Shown: positions 52,134 through 60,831 of the stretch, in pieces
Layout: each line of letters begins with the position of its first letter
How positions within the stretch are numbered: the stretch's first letter is position 1
Made by a program: the position numbers and the translations under genes
Notes under the pieces: model-generated
What the model was told of the DNA's origin: nothing
The model's database searches: none
The model's input: the letters and a program-made list of their open reading frames with translations, nothing else
Source: Agromyces aurantiacus
Lineage (GTDB): Bacteria > Actinomycetota > Actinomycetes > Actinomycetales > Microbacteriaceae
Length of the DNA stretch: 64,000 bases
Assembly: GCF_016907355.1 (NCBI RefSeq)
Contig: NZ_JAFBBW010000001.1
Span: forward strand, 3,596,001-3,660,000
Direction of reading: 5' to 3'

Positions 52134-52820
52134 TCAGTTCGCCGCCCGCTGCTCCTCGAGGCGCACCGACTCGCGACCCCACCACGTCGTCACGTCGACC
52201 TTGTGGTTCTCGGCGTCGGCGAGCGTCCACCACTCGGGCGCGAACGAGTCGTCGACCATGCGGCCGCCCGCGGCGAGCGCCGCCGCGATGCGTGCGTGCA
52301 CCTCGTCGTGCGGAACGCAGACGTCGACGTGCATGCGACCGCGGCCCGACGCGACCGTGTCGGTCGGCTGCAGGAACACCGATGAACCGCGACGCAGCGG
52401 ATCCACGAGGTGCGTGTCGTTCGGCGGCACGTAGCCGAGCACAGCCCGCCAGAACGGCGTCACCTCAGCCGACTCGGGCGAGGCGATCGCGGTCTGCACG
52501 ACCTGGAGCGCCGCGACATCCGCCACCAGCCCCTGCTCGCGCGCGACCGCGGAGATCGCGCGTGCCACCTCGAGGTCGCGAGTGCTGAGGTTCCGGATGT
52601 CGCGAGTGATGAGCTTCACGGCGACGCCCTCGTGGCGCAAGTCGACGTCGGGCTCGTGGCGACGCACGATCTCGAGCGCGGCGATGCTGCCGACGAATCG
52701 CGCGCCCGCCTCCCACGACGCCGCGCGGAAGAACGCGTGAGCACCCCAGTAGAGCACCCGCCAGTCGCCGACCCCGTCGGCATCGGCGAACTGCTGTGGT
52801 GTGATCGGCGCGACATCCAT
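52134..52820 (-). CDS. Pterin-carbinolamine-dehydratase-like / VOC fusion
   Basis: About 228 aa (start at 52820 or 52829). The N-terminal half resembles pterin-4a-carbinolamine dehydratase (DWRVLYWGAHAFFR, then VKLITRDIRNLSTRDLEVARAISAVA). The C-terminal half is a VOC domain (GRMHVDVCVPHDEVHARIAAALAAGG, APEWWTLADAENHKVDVTTWWGR). From memory this combination recurs in actinobacteria with no defined role. The ORF continues upstream into the 53-bp tandem repeat only by chance. Confidence 0.72.
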   Translation of the reverse strand: MDVAPITPQQFADADGVGDWRVLYWGAHAFFRAASWEAGARFVGSIAALEIVRRHEPDVDLRHEGVAVKLITRDIRNLSTRDLEVARAISAVAREQGLVADVAALQVVQTAIASPESAEVTPFWRAVLGYVPPNDTHLVDPLRRGSSVFLQPTDTVASGRGRMHVDVCVPHDEVHARIAAALAAGGRMVDDSFAPEWWTLADAENHKVDVTTWWGRESVRLEEQRAAN

Positions 52821-52921
52821 GCCGCCCATGCTCGCCGGTGCCGCCGACACCGGCAAGGCCGGCACGGGACGGCCTTCCGCCGCAACGCCGGAGAACGCCA
52901 CGACGCCGGGCCGGGTCGGGG

Positions 52922-53104
52922 CCCCGCTCCCGGATACCCGCAGATCTCCGGAGACACGGTGCAGCGGGCGGGTGCCCCGCTCCCGGATACCCGCAGATCT
53001 CCGGAGACACGGTGCAGCGGGCGGGTGCCCCGCTCCCAGATACCCGCGGATCTCCGGAGACACGGTGCAGCGGGCGCGGTCCCGCTCCCGGAGACACGGC
53101 GCGG
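52922..53104. repeat. 53-bp tandem repeat, three full units and one partial
   Basis: Units begin at 52922, 52975 and 53028 and are nearly identical (CCCCGCTCCCGGATACCCGC, then AGATCTCCGGAGACACGGTG, then CAGCGGGCGGGTG). A fourth unit, from about 53081, lacks its middle. Each holds the palindrome CTCCGGAG. The run separates two minus-strand genes and lies just past the stop of the glutamine-synthetase-like gene. Confidence 0.9.
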
Positions 53105-53114
53105 CGGCCGCGCC

Positions 53115-54500
53115 TCAGTACCGGAACCGCACCGCCTCGGCGACCGCCTCGGGCGCCAGTCCGCCAAACGCCTCCCACTCGTTCCGGCGCGTCGCGACGT
53201 ACGCGTCGACCAGCACGTCGCCGAGCACGCGGCGGTGGAACCCGCTCGACGCGAGCCGGTCGAGCGCCGTGCCCAGGTCGGCGGGCAGCGAGCGGATGCC
53301 GCGGGCCCGTCGCTGCGCCGCGGTCAGCGTGCCCGGGTCGACCGTGACGGGCTTCGGCGGCACCGCCTCGCGCGTGATCCCGTCGAGCGCCGCGGCGAGG
53401 ATCGCGGCCACCGCGAGGTACGGGTTCGCCGCGCCATCCGCCGGCCTGATCTCGAGGTTGGCCTGCTCGGCCGCCATCCCGGCCTGGCCGGGCACGAACC
53501 GGACTGCCGTCTCGCGATTCCCCGGCCCCCAGCACACGGCCGCGCCCGACCACGAGGCCGGCCGCAGCCGCGCGAACGAGAGCACGCTGCCGCCGAGGAG
53601 CGCGATGCCGTCGTCGAGCCGATCGAGGATGCCGGCGACCATGCGCCCGCCGTCGACGCCGAGCCCGTGACGCCCGCGCGGGGCCGGCTCCGCCAGCACG
53701 TTGCGCCCCTCGCGCCGCGCGGAGAGGTGCACGTGGCATCCGTTCGTCGCCTCGCCCACGATCGGCACGGGCGCGAACGAGATGCGCAACCCGTGCGCCT
53801 GCGCGACCCGGGTCAGCACGACTCGCGCCAGCGCGAGGTCGTCGACCGCCGTGAGCGCATCGCGGGGAGCCAACGCGAACTCGAGGCGGCCGTCGCCGGA
53901 CGCCGGATGGAACTGCTCCACGGGCACGCCCGCGAACTCGAGCGCCGCCAGTGCCCCGAGCCCGAACGCCTCGACCTCGATCAGCGCGCGCGTCGAGGAG
54001 GCCGGCCCGGACGTCGCCGGCAGGTACCGCATCGTCTCGCCGACCTCGTCGGTGCCCGCTGCCCCCCAAGCCGCCGGGACCGGCGCCCGGAACACCGTGC
54101 ACTCGAGCTCGAACCCCACCGAGAAGGTCAGCCGGGCGTCCTGCGCGTCGTCGACCACGCGGCGCAGCGCCGACCGGGTGCAGGCCGGATGCACCGTGCC
54201 GTCGAGCGCATACAGGTCGGCGGGCGCCCACGCGAGGCCCGACTCGGCGTCGAGCAGCGCCATCGACGAGATGTCGGCGATGCCGCGCACGTCGCCCACG
54301 ACGGGGTCGAGCGCGGGCGTGCGGCTGAGGTGGTCGTCGACCGAGAACAGGAAGCCCACGCTGTTCGAGATCGTCACGCCGTGCGTGCTCGCCGAGAGCA
54401 GCCGGCGATGCGGCAGCACCCGCACCCGAGCGACGCCGGCGAGGTCGATGTGCGAGACGGCGAGCGCGCGGATGTCGTCGAAGCGGACGGCACGGTTCAT
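53115..54500 (-). CDS. Glutamine-synthetase-family ligase (GlnA/PuuA-like)
   Basis: 461 aa, with GGGAGGAG upstream. Motifs: VGFELECTVF, EVEAFGL and VEQFHPASGDGRLEFALAP in the metal-binding region, NGCHVHLS, and NRETAVRFVPG. It ends VAEAVRFRY. The tight Tyr-adenylylation loop of true GlnA is not evident, so a gamma-glutamyl ligase for another amine is possible. The FAD oxidoreductase at 63128 would suit such a pathway but is 10 kb away. Confidence 0.85.
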   Translation of the reverse strand: MNRAVRFDDIRALAVSHIDLAGVARVRVLPHRRLLSASTHGVTISNSVGFLFSVDDHLSRTPALDPVVGDVRGIADISSMALLDAESGLAWAPADLYALDGTVHPACTRSALRRVVDDAQDARLTFSVGFELECTVFRAPVPAAWGAAGTDEVGETMRYLPATSGPASSTRALIEVEAFGLGALAALEFAGVPVEQFHPASGDGRLEFALAPRDALTAVDDLALARVVLTRVAQAHGLRISFAPVPIVGEATNGCHVHLSARREGRNVLAEPAPRGRHGLGVDGGRMVAGILDRLDDGIALLGGSVLSFARLRPASWSGAAVCWGPGNRETAVRFVPGQAGMAAEQANLEIRPADGAANPYLAVAAILAAALDGITREAVPPKPVTVDPGTLTAAQRRARGIRSLPADLGTALDRLASSGFHRRVLGDVLVDAYVATRRNEWEAFGGLAPEAVAEAVRFRY

Positions 54501-54685
54501 CCGATTCACTCCTCCCTCGCCGGCCCCAGTATGCCGACCCCGCGTTTCGGGCAGTTTTCGGGGGAATGCCGGCCCTCGAGGCGTCAGTTCGTGCGCGAGA
54601 GGGTGGGGACGCCGGGCACCGGCCGGGGCGGCGGGTCCGGGCCGGCACCGTTGTCGTGCGGCCCCGCCGGGCGGATACTGGCGCC

Positions 54686-56302
54686 ATGTCCACGGGTCCC
54701 GACGTGCCGACGGTCGACTGGGTCGCCCGCCACGACCGGCTCGCCGCCCGTCGTGACGAGCTGACCTCGCGCGAGCTCGACGAGCTCGGGCTCGCGGCGT
54801 GGTTCATCGGCCGCCCGGCCGAGAGCGAACGGGCGTGGGACGACGCGCACCGCGCCTACCTCGCCGACGGCGACACGGATGCCGCGATCCGCTGCGTGTT
54901 CTGGCTCGGCTTCACGCTCTCCGACCGGGGCGAGGCGGTCAGGGCGGGTGCGTGGATGGCGCGCCTGTTCGAGCTGCTCGGCTCGGTGCCGCACACACCC
55001 GACGCGGATGCCGCGGCGACCGTCGCGCGGTCGGCCGCCGCCTTCGCGGCCGGACGCGACGCAGAGGCGGCGTCCCTCGCCGAGCAGGCGGTCGCGCTCG
55101 CGCGCGACGCCGGCGACGCCGACCTCGAGGTGCTCGCGACCATGTCGATGGGCCGCGCGCTCGTGCACGCCGGTCGGCTCGTCGAGGGGTTCGCGTGCAT
55201 GGACCGCGTGATGCTCGCCGTCGCGTCGGGCCGCGTCGGCGACCGGGCCGCGGGTCCGGCGTACTGCGCCGTGATCGCGAGCTGCCTCGACCGGTGGGAT
55301 GTCGACCGCGCGCGCGTGTGGACCCGCGACCTCGGCGCGTGGTGCGACGCGCAGCAGGGGCTCGAGCCGTTCCGCGGCGAGTGCTCGGTGCACCGGGCGA
55401 CCGTGCAGCGCCTGCTCGGCGAATGGGATGAGGCCGGGGCCACGCTCACCGCGGTGTGCGACCGCGAGCTCCGCGCGCAGACCCTCGAGAACGCGTACTA
55501 CGGGCTCGCCGAGCTGTGCCGACTCACCGGGCGCCGCGACGAGGCGGAGGCCGCGTATCGGCGCGCGGCCGACCTCGGGCGCGAGGTGCAGCCGGGGCTC
55601 GCGCTGCTGCGCCGCGACCAGGGCCGGCTCGCGGCGGCACGGGCCGGCATCGCGCGAGCGCTCGCGGCGGGCGGCCTCCCGAGCACGCGCGCCGAGCTGC
55701 TCTCGGCGTGCGCCGAACTCGAGGCCGAGCGGGGCGGCGACCTCGGGCTCGCGCGCCGTGCGGTCGCCGAACTGCGCACGCTCGCCGACACCGTGGGCAC
55801 CGACTACCTGCGCGCGCAGGCCGACCGCGCCGAGGCGCGGCTCCTCATCGGCACGGATGGCGCGCCCCGCGCACTGCCGCTGCTGCGCCGATCGTGGTCG
55901 GTGTGGCGCCACCTCGAGGCGCCGTACGAGGCCGCGACCACACGTGTGCTGATGGGCCGTGCCGCCCGCGCGGCCGGCGACGAGGAGGCCGCGCAGCTCG
56001 AGTTCGACGCGGCGCGCACGGTGCTCACTGGGCTCGGCGCGGTGCCCGACCTCGACCGACTCGAACGTGTCGCGGCGGGCGACGGCCGCCCCGCGGCATC
56101 CGCCGGGCTCACCCGCCGCGAGGTCGAGGTGCTGCGGCTCATCGCCGCGGGCCGCTCGAACCGGCAGATCGCCGACGAGCTCTTCCTCAGCGAGCGCACG
56201 GTCGCGCGGCACGTCAGCAACATCCTCGGCAAGCTCGGGCTCGCGAACCGCGCCGCGGCCACGGCGTTCGCGTTCGAGCACGGGCTCACCGCGACCGCGT
56301 GA
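54686..56302 (+). CDS. LuxR-family regulator with TPR-like N-terminal region
   Basis: 538 aa. Residues 1-460 are helical repeats of TPR type (EAASLAEQAVALARDAGDADLEVLATMSMGRALVHAGR). The C-terminal LuxR helix-turn-helix reads LTRREVEVLRLIAAGRSNRQIADELFLSERTVARHVSNIL. No Walker A is present, unlike full MalT/LAL regulators. GGATACT lies nine bases before the ATG with no ribosome site, so translation may be leaderless. It precedes the flavin monooxygenase gene on the same strand and probably controls it. Confidence 0.85.
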   Translation: MSTGPDVPTVDWVARHDRLAARRDELTSRELDELGLAAWFIGRPAESERAWDDAHRAYLADGDTDAAIRCVFWLGFTLSDRGEAVRAGAWMARLFELLGSVPHTPDADAAATVARSAAAFAAGRDAEAASLAEQAVALARDAGDADLEVLATMSMGRALVHAGRLVEGFACMDRVMLAVASGRVGDRAAGPAYCAVIASCLDRWDVDRARVWTRDLGAWCDAQQGLEPFRGECSVHRATVQRLLGEWDEAGATLTAVCDRELRAQTLENAYYGLAELCRLTGRRDEAEAAYRRAADLGREVQPGLALLRRDQGRLAAARAGIARALAAGGLPSTRAELLSACAELEAERGGDLGLARRAVAELRTLADTVGTDYLRAQADRAEARLLIGTDGAPRALPLLRRSWSVWRHLEAPYEAATTRVLMGRAARAAGDEEAAQLEFDAARTVLTGLGAVPDLDRLERVAAGDGRPAASAGLTRREVEVLRLIAAGRSNRQIADELFLSERTVARHVSNILGKLGLANRAAATAFAFEHGLTATA

Positions 56303-56497
56303 CGCGGCGCGGGCGGCGGCGCGGCCGGCGGCGCGGGCGGCGGTGCGACACGCCCCGCCGCGGCGCGGCCGAGCCCGCGGCCGTCGCGCCCACGACGCGA
56401 ATTGGTCATTTCTGCCGAGGCGGCCGCCCCGCGGCATCCGTACCGTCGCCCGCATCACCGACCACATCGGCCGGGGGCAGCGACCGAGGAGGCCGTC

Positions 56498-57631
56498 ATG
56501 GACACCACGATTCTCGACACCGCCGTCGTCGGCGCCGGCGCCGCCGGCCTGATGGTCGGCCGACGTCTCGCCGAACGCGGCGAGCGCCTCGAGCTCTTCG
56601 ACGCGCACGCGCGCGTCGGCGACCCCTGGCGCGAACGCTACCGCTCGCTGCGGCTCTTCACGCCGCGGCCCTTCCTCGAGCTGCCGGGCCTGCCCATCGG
56701 CATCGGGCGCTTCGAGTACCCGACCGGCACCGAGATGGGCGACTACCTCGAGCGGTACGCGCAGCACATGAAGCTGCCCGTGCGCACCTCGACGCGGGTC
56801 GTGCGGCTCAGCCACGACGGCGACCGCTTCCGCCTCGAGCTCGACGACGGCGACGAGGTGCTCGCCGATCGGGTCATCGTGACCGTCGGCGTGCACCAGG
56901 TGCCCATCACGCCGGCCTTCGCGGCCGAGCTCGACGCGTCGATCCGCCAGGTCCACTCGCTCGACTACCGGGGGCCGGAGCAGTTCGCCGACGGACCGGT
57001 GCTCGTGGTCGGCGCCGGCAACTCCGGCACGGATGTCGCGCTCGAGGCCGCGCGCACCGGCCACGCCGTGACCCTCGCCGGCCGCCACCCCGGCCACGTG
57101 CCCGTCGACATCGACCGGCCGCTCGGCAACCTGCTCAGCGGGTTGTTCATCCGTCGCCTGCGTCGCCTCACGATCGACACGTCCAAGGGCCGCGCCGCGC
57201 GCGACGCGCAGCTCGGCCACGGCGTCATGCTGATCCGGAACTCGCCGAAGGACCTCGACCGCGCCGGGATCGTGCGGGTCGGGCGGATCGGCGGCGTCGA
57301 GCGCGGGCGCGCGGTGACGACGGACGGCACGGTGATCGACGCCGCGACCGTCGTCTGGTGCACGGGATCCAAGCCCGACCTCGGGTGGATCGACCTCGCG
57401 GGCGTCGTCGGCGCGAGCGGGTTCCCCAACGAGCAGCGGGGCCTGGTGACCGGATGGCCCGGGCTGGCGTTCGTGGGCATGCCCTTCCAGTACTCGTTCG
57501 CGTCGCCCACGCTCATGGGCATGGACCACGACGCGGAGTATGTGGTCGACGCGCTCGTGCCGGCGCGCGCGGTCGCCGCGGCAGCGACGTCGCCGGCCGG
57601 CCGGCGCGTGGCCCGGCGGGCGGCGGCCTGA
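56498..57631 (+). CDS. Flavin-containing monooxygenase-like NAD(P)-binding protein
   Basis: 377 aa, with GAGGAGG nine bases upstream. FAD site GAGAAGLMVG (13-22), FMO/BVMO-like segment RYRSLRLFTPRPF, NAD(P) site VVVGAGNSGTDVALEAA, and a late WCTGSKPDLGWID. It would hydroxylate or oxidise an organic substrate with NAD(P)H and O2. The GC-rich 195 bases before it carry no other feature. Confidence 0.85.
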   Translation: MDTTILDTAVVGAGAAGLMVGRRLAERGERLELFDAHARVGDPWRERYRSLRLFTPRPFLELPGLPIGIGRFEYPTGTEMGDYLERYAQHMKLPVRTSTRVVRLSHDGDRFRLELDDGDEVLADRVIVTVGVHQVPITPAFAAELDASIRQVHSLDYRGPEQFADGPVLVVGAGNSGTDVALEAARTGHAVTLAGRHPGHVPVDIDRPLGNLLSGLFIRRLRRLTIDTSKGRAARDAQLGHGVMLIRNSPKDLDRAGIVRVGRIGGVERGRAVTTDGTVIDAATVVWCTGSKPDLGWIDLAGVVGASGFPNEQRGLVTGWPGLAFVGMPFQYSFASPTLMGMDHDAEYVVDALVPARAVAAAATSPAGRRVARRAAA

Positions 57632-57676
57632 GCCGCCCGCGCGTCGGTCGCAGGCCGCAGCGGCCGCCACGTCGAA

Positions 57677-57980
57677 TTGCGCGAGCATCCGGCCGATGGA
57701 CCCTCCAGCAGGCCCATCACCCGGATGCTCACGCGGAATGCAGGATGACACGCGCCAGAGCCTTGTCTGCACGGCCCTGACCGGCGTCATCCTGCAATCT
57801 CGTCGGCGCCGGGCCCCGAGTGCACTCCCCACGCCGAGTCCACGAGCATCCGGGTGACGGATCCTCCAGCGGGCCGATCCCCGGATCCTCCTGCGGATTG
57901 CAGGATGACACGCGCCACGTCCTCGTATGCCCGGCTCTGAGCCGCGTCATCCTGCAATCTCGTCCGCGCCGGGCCCCGCG
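57677..57980. repeat. Two 160-bp direct repeats, each with a 14-bp-arm hairpin
   Basis: The second copy has GATTGCAGGATGAC (57896-57909) and its exact complement GTCATCCTGCAATC (57946-57959). The first has GAATGCAGGATGAC (57736-57749) with GTCATCCTGCAATC (57786-57799). Both have 36-base loops and are followed by CTCGTSSGCGCCGGGCCCC. Each is preceded by a diverged CGAGCATCCGG...CCGGATSCTC dyad. The stretch 57632-58103 contains no convincing gene. Confidence 0.85.
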
Positions 57981-58103
57981 CGCGCTCGCCGCGCGCCCGG
58001 GGAGGGCCGGCCCGACGCGAATACCGGCCCGCCCGGGCCGGGCCCGCTGGCGCGGAGACGGGCGCCGGTCCGCGCCCGGGCCCGGGCCCGGCGCGGCGCC
58101 GAC

Positions 58104-58757
58104 CTACGCCGCGGCCTCGCCCGCCCGCACGGCCTTCGCGAGGTTCGCGACGAGCTCGTCGCGCGTCTGCGGCACGACGTACGCCGGCTGGTCGCGCTCG
58201 ACGCGCCAGCTCTCGGCGAGCGGCCCGACGTTGACGGTGTCGAACCCGAACGCGTCGTACAGGTCGGTCACGAACCGCACGGCGTCGTCGAAGTCGCTCG
58301 ACGTCGCGAGCGCGCGGCGGCCGGGGGTGCCCGCGGGGCGACCTTCGGTCGTGATGTCCTTCGCCATGATGTGGTTGAAGCCCTTCACGACGCGGCTCTC
58401 GGGCAGGTGCTTCTGCAGCATCCCCGAGACGGTGTCGCGGCCCTCGTCGAGCGCCGGCACGTGGCCGTCGCGCTCCCAGTAGTAGTTGTTCGTGTCGATC
58501 ACGATCTTGCCCGCGAGCGGCTCGACCGGGATGGAGCCGTACGCCTTGAAGGGCACCGTCACCACCACGACGTCGCCGGATGCCGCGGCCTCCTCGACCG
58601 TCGCGGCGCGCGCCTCGGGGCCGAGCTCGTCGACCAGCGCGGCGAGCGTCTCGGGTCCGCGCGAGTTCGCGATCACGACGTCGTACCCGTTCGCGATCGC
58701 CGCCCGGGCGACCTGGCTGCCGATGTTGCCTGCTCCGATGATTCCGAGTGTCGTCAT
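58104..58757 (-). CDS. F420-dependent NADP reductase-like / NAD(P)-binding oxidoreductase
   Basis: 217 aa starting MTTLGIIGAGNIGSQVARAAIANG, with a Rossmann GAGNIG (8-13). DVVVVTVPFKAY, IDTNNYYWERDG and VVKGFNHIMAKDI match the NADPH:F420 oxidoreductase-like family. The cofactor (F420 or another) cannot be decided from this. Divergent from the zinc-ribbon gene and the nitronate monooxygenase. Confidence 0.85.
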   Translation of the reverse strand: MTTLGIIGAGNIGSQVARAAIANGYDVVIANSRGPETLAALVDELGPEARAATVEEAAASGDVVVVTVPFKAYGSIPVEPLAGKIVIDTNNYYWERDGHVPALDEGRDTVSGMLQKHLPESRVVKGFNHIMAKDITTEGRPAGTPGRRALATSSDFDDAVRFVTDLYDAFGFDTVNVGPLAESWRVERDQPAYVVPQTRDELVANLAKAVRAGEAAA

Positions 58758-58864
58758 GTTGAGGGCCAACCGGATGGCGCGCCGAACCCTTCCCGCTCGG
58801 AGGCGATGCCCAGCCGCCGCGCAAGACGGATGCGTCGCCGAGCGCCGCGCGTCATGATGACGCT

Positions 58865-59026
58865 GTGGACGAGGCTCATGTGACGTCGGATGCCGACCGC
58901 CATCCCGAACGGGAGCAGGATGGGGTGACGGGCGACGTCTGCTGGCTCGCCTCGACCTGTACCGAGTGCGGCGCGCTGGTCGAGGGCGGAACCTGCTGGA
59001 ACTGCGGCACACCCCGCGTGGAGTGA
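58865..59026 (+). CDS. Small zinc-ribbon protein
   Basis: 53 aa from a GTG. Acidic start (VDEAHVTSDADRHPEREQDG), then CTECGALVEGGTCWNCGTP, two CxxC pairs forming a rubredoxin-like zinc ribbon. The stop is 21 bases before the nitronate monooxygenase ATG, so they are probably co-transcribed. The start codon has no strong ribosome site, hence moderate confidence. Confidence 0.5.
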   Translation: MDEAHVTSDADRHPEREQDGVTGDVCWLASTCTECGALVEGGTCWNCGTPRVE

Positions 59027-59047
59027 CCGGCGACGAGGAGGAGCGAG

Positions 59048-60154
59048 ATGACCGAGGCGACGACGAGGCTGACGCAACTGCTCGGCATCCGCCATCCGAT
59101 CGTGCTCGGCCCGTTCGGCGGGCTGTCGTCGGTCGAGCTCACCGCGACCGTGAGCGAGCTGGGCGGCCTCGGCTCGTTCGGCCTCTTCGGCTACGACGCC
59201 CGGCACATCGTGCAGACGGGCGAGGCGATCCGCGCGGCGACGAGCGCGCCGTTCGCCCTCAACCTGTGGCTTCCGCTGCCGACGGATGGCGCGGCGCTCC
59301 CGCCGCGCGCGTTCGAGCAGGCCCTCGAGGCCGTGCGCCCGCTCTACGACGCCGTCGACACGCCCGTGCCCAGCGCGCCGCCCGAGCGCTACCTGCCCTC
59401 GTTCGGCGAGCAGTGGGAGGCGGTGCTCGAGGTGCGGCCCGCGGTCGCGAGCTTCGTCTACGGGGTGCCGCCCGAGCACGTCGTGGCCGATGCGCGCGCT
59501 CGCGGCATCCGGCTGGTGGGCACCGCGACCACGGTCGACGAGGCGGTCGCGCTCGAGGCCGGCGGCATCGACGCGATCGTCGCGACGGGCCTGGAGGCCG
59601 CCGGGCACCGGGTCGCGTTCCTCCGCCCGGCCGAGACCTCGCTCGTCGGCTCGATCTCGCTGATCCCGCAGGTGGTCGACGCGGTCTCGGTGCCGGTCAT
59701 CGCCGCAGGCGGCATCGCCGATCGCCGCGGGGTGGCCGCGGCGATCGCGCTGGGCGCGGCGGGCGTGCAGGTCGGCACGGCGTTCCTGCGCACGCGCCAG
59801 TCGGCGGCGAGCGACGACCACCGCCGGGCGATCGAGGCGACCGCAGCCGAGGACACCGTGCTCACGCGCGCGATGAGCGGCCGCCTCGCGCGGGGCGCGG
59901 CGAACCGCGCGATCCGGGCGATCGAGGCCGACGGCGCGATCGCACCGTACCCCGTGCAGGGCTGGCTCACGGCGGGCTTCCGCGCCGCCGCGGCGAAGCT
60001 CGGCAAGGGCGAGCTGCAGTCGCTGTGGATGGGGCAGTCGGCGCGGCTCGCGGTGCGAGACGACGCGCGCGACGTGTTCGCCGAGCTGCTCGCGGGCGTG
60101 CAGGGCACGACCGGCGTGCCCGGCGAAACCGGGCCGCCGAGAGGCGTCGCGTGA
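59048..60154 (+). CDS. Nitronate monooxygenase family flavoenzyme
   Basis: 368 aa, with GAGGAGGAG upstream. FMN-type TIM barrel: HPIVLGPFGGLSSVELTATVSELGGLG, ATGLEAAGHRVAF with the conserved His, VIAAGGIADRRGVAAAIALGAAGVQVGTAFL. It oxidises alkyl nitronates such as propionate-3-nitronate, or a related substrate. The stop overlaps the start of the flavin reductase (GTGA), which suggests joint function. Confidence 0.9.
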   Translation: MTEATTRLTQLLGIRHPIVLGPFGGLSSVELTATVSELGGLGSFGLFGYDARHIVQTGEAIRAATSAPFALNLWLPLPTDGAALPPRAFEQALEAVRPLYDAVDTPVPSAPPERYLPSFGEQWEAVLEVRPAVASFVYGVPPEHVVADARARGIRLVGTATTVDEAVALEAGGIDAIVATGLEAAGHRVAFLRPAETSLVGSISLIPQVVDAVSVPVIAAGGIADRRGVAAAIALGAAGVQVGTAFLRTRQSAASDDHRRAIEATAAEDTVLTRAMSGRLARGAANRAIRAIEADGAIAPYPVQGWLTAGFRAAAAKLGKGELQSLWMGQSARLAVRDDARDVFAELLAGVQGTTGVPGETGPPRGVA

Positions 60155-60750
60155 CGCACGTCGTCATCCGCCCGAAGGTGCTCTACGTCGGCACGCCCGT
60201 GTTCCTCGTGTCGACGGTGAATGCCGACGGCTCGTTCAACCTCGCGCCGGCCTCGTCGTACTGGGCGCTCGAGCAGATGCTCGTGCTCGGCCTCGAGACC
60301 GACGGCCAGAGCGCGCGGAACGTGCTCGAGCGGCCCGAGTTGACCGTGAGCTTCCCCCATCCCGAGCTCTGGCCCGCGGTCGAGCGGCTCGCCGACGTCA
60401 CGGGCCGCGATCCCGTGCCCGAGGCGAAGGCCGGCCGCTACCGGTTCGAGGCCGACAAGCTCGCGGTGTCGGGGCTGGGCTTCGAGCCGTCCGAGCTCGT
60501 CGCTCCGCCGCGCGTCGCGGAGTGCCGCCTGCAGTTCGAGGCGCGCGTGCGCCGCGCGACCCCCGGGCTCGGCGCGTACCTCCTGGTCGAGGCCGAGGTC
60601 GTGCGGGTGCACGCCGACCCCGCGATCGTGGTGCCGGGCACCGAGCACGTCGACCCGCGTGCATGGCATCCGACGATCTACAGCTTCCGGCACTACTTCG
60701 ACATCGGCGCCGAGGTGGGATGGCGGGCGACGAGCGAGACCACCGGCTGA
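60151..60750 (+). CDS. Flavin reductase-like FMN-binding protein
   Basis: 199 aa from a GTG. It has the flavin-reductase barrel pattern TPVFLVSTVNADGSFNLAPASSYWAL, then LGLETDGQSARNVLERPELTVSFP, and GFEPSELVAPPRVAECRLQFEARV. It probably supplies or uses FMN together with the coupled nitronate monooxygenase. Confidence 0.88.
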   Translation: MTHVVIRPKVLYVGTPVFLVSTVNADGSFNLAPASSYWALEQMLVLGLETDGQSARNVLERPELTVSFPHPELWPAVERLADVTGRDPVPEAKAGRYRFEADKLAVSGLGFEPSELVAPPRVAECRLQFEARVRRATPGLGAYLLVEAEVVRVHADPAIVVPGTEHVDPRAWHPTIYSFRHYFDIGAEVGWRATSETTG

Positions 60751-60759
60751 TGGCCGGGT

Positions 60760-60814
60760 GAGCGGATGCCGCGGCAGCACGCATCGGCGTGCGACCGCAG
60801 CGCGGCATCCGCTC
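60760..60814. terminator. Terminator-like hairpin made of inverted GGATGCCGCG words
   Basis: GAGCGGATGCCGCG (60760-60773) and CGCGGCATCCGCTC (60801-60814) are a perfect 14-bp inverted pair between two convergent genes. The loop holds a second small stem (GCACGC...GCGTGC). Confidence 0.8.
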
Positions 60815-60831
60815 GGGCCCTCCGGGCGCGC

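Noticed and set aside
54584..57832. 1082-codon open frame on the minus strand
   Set aside because: Antisense of the LuxR and monooxygenase genes; composition is typical of a shadow frame.
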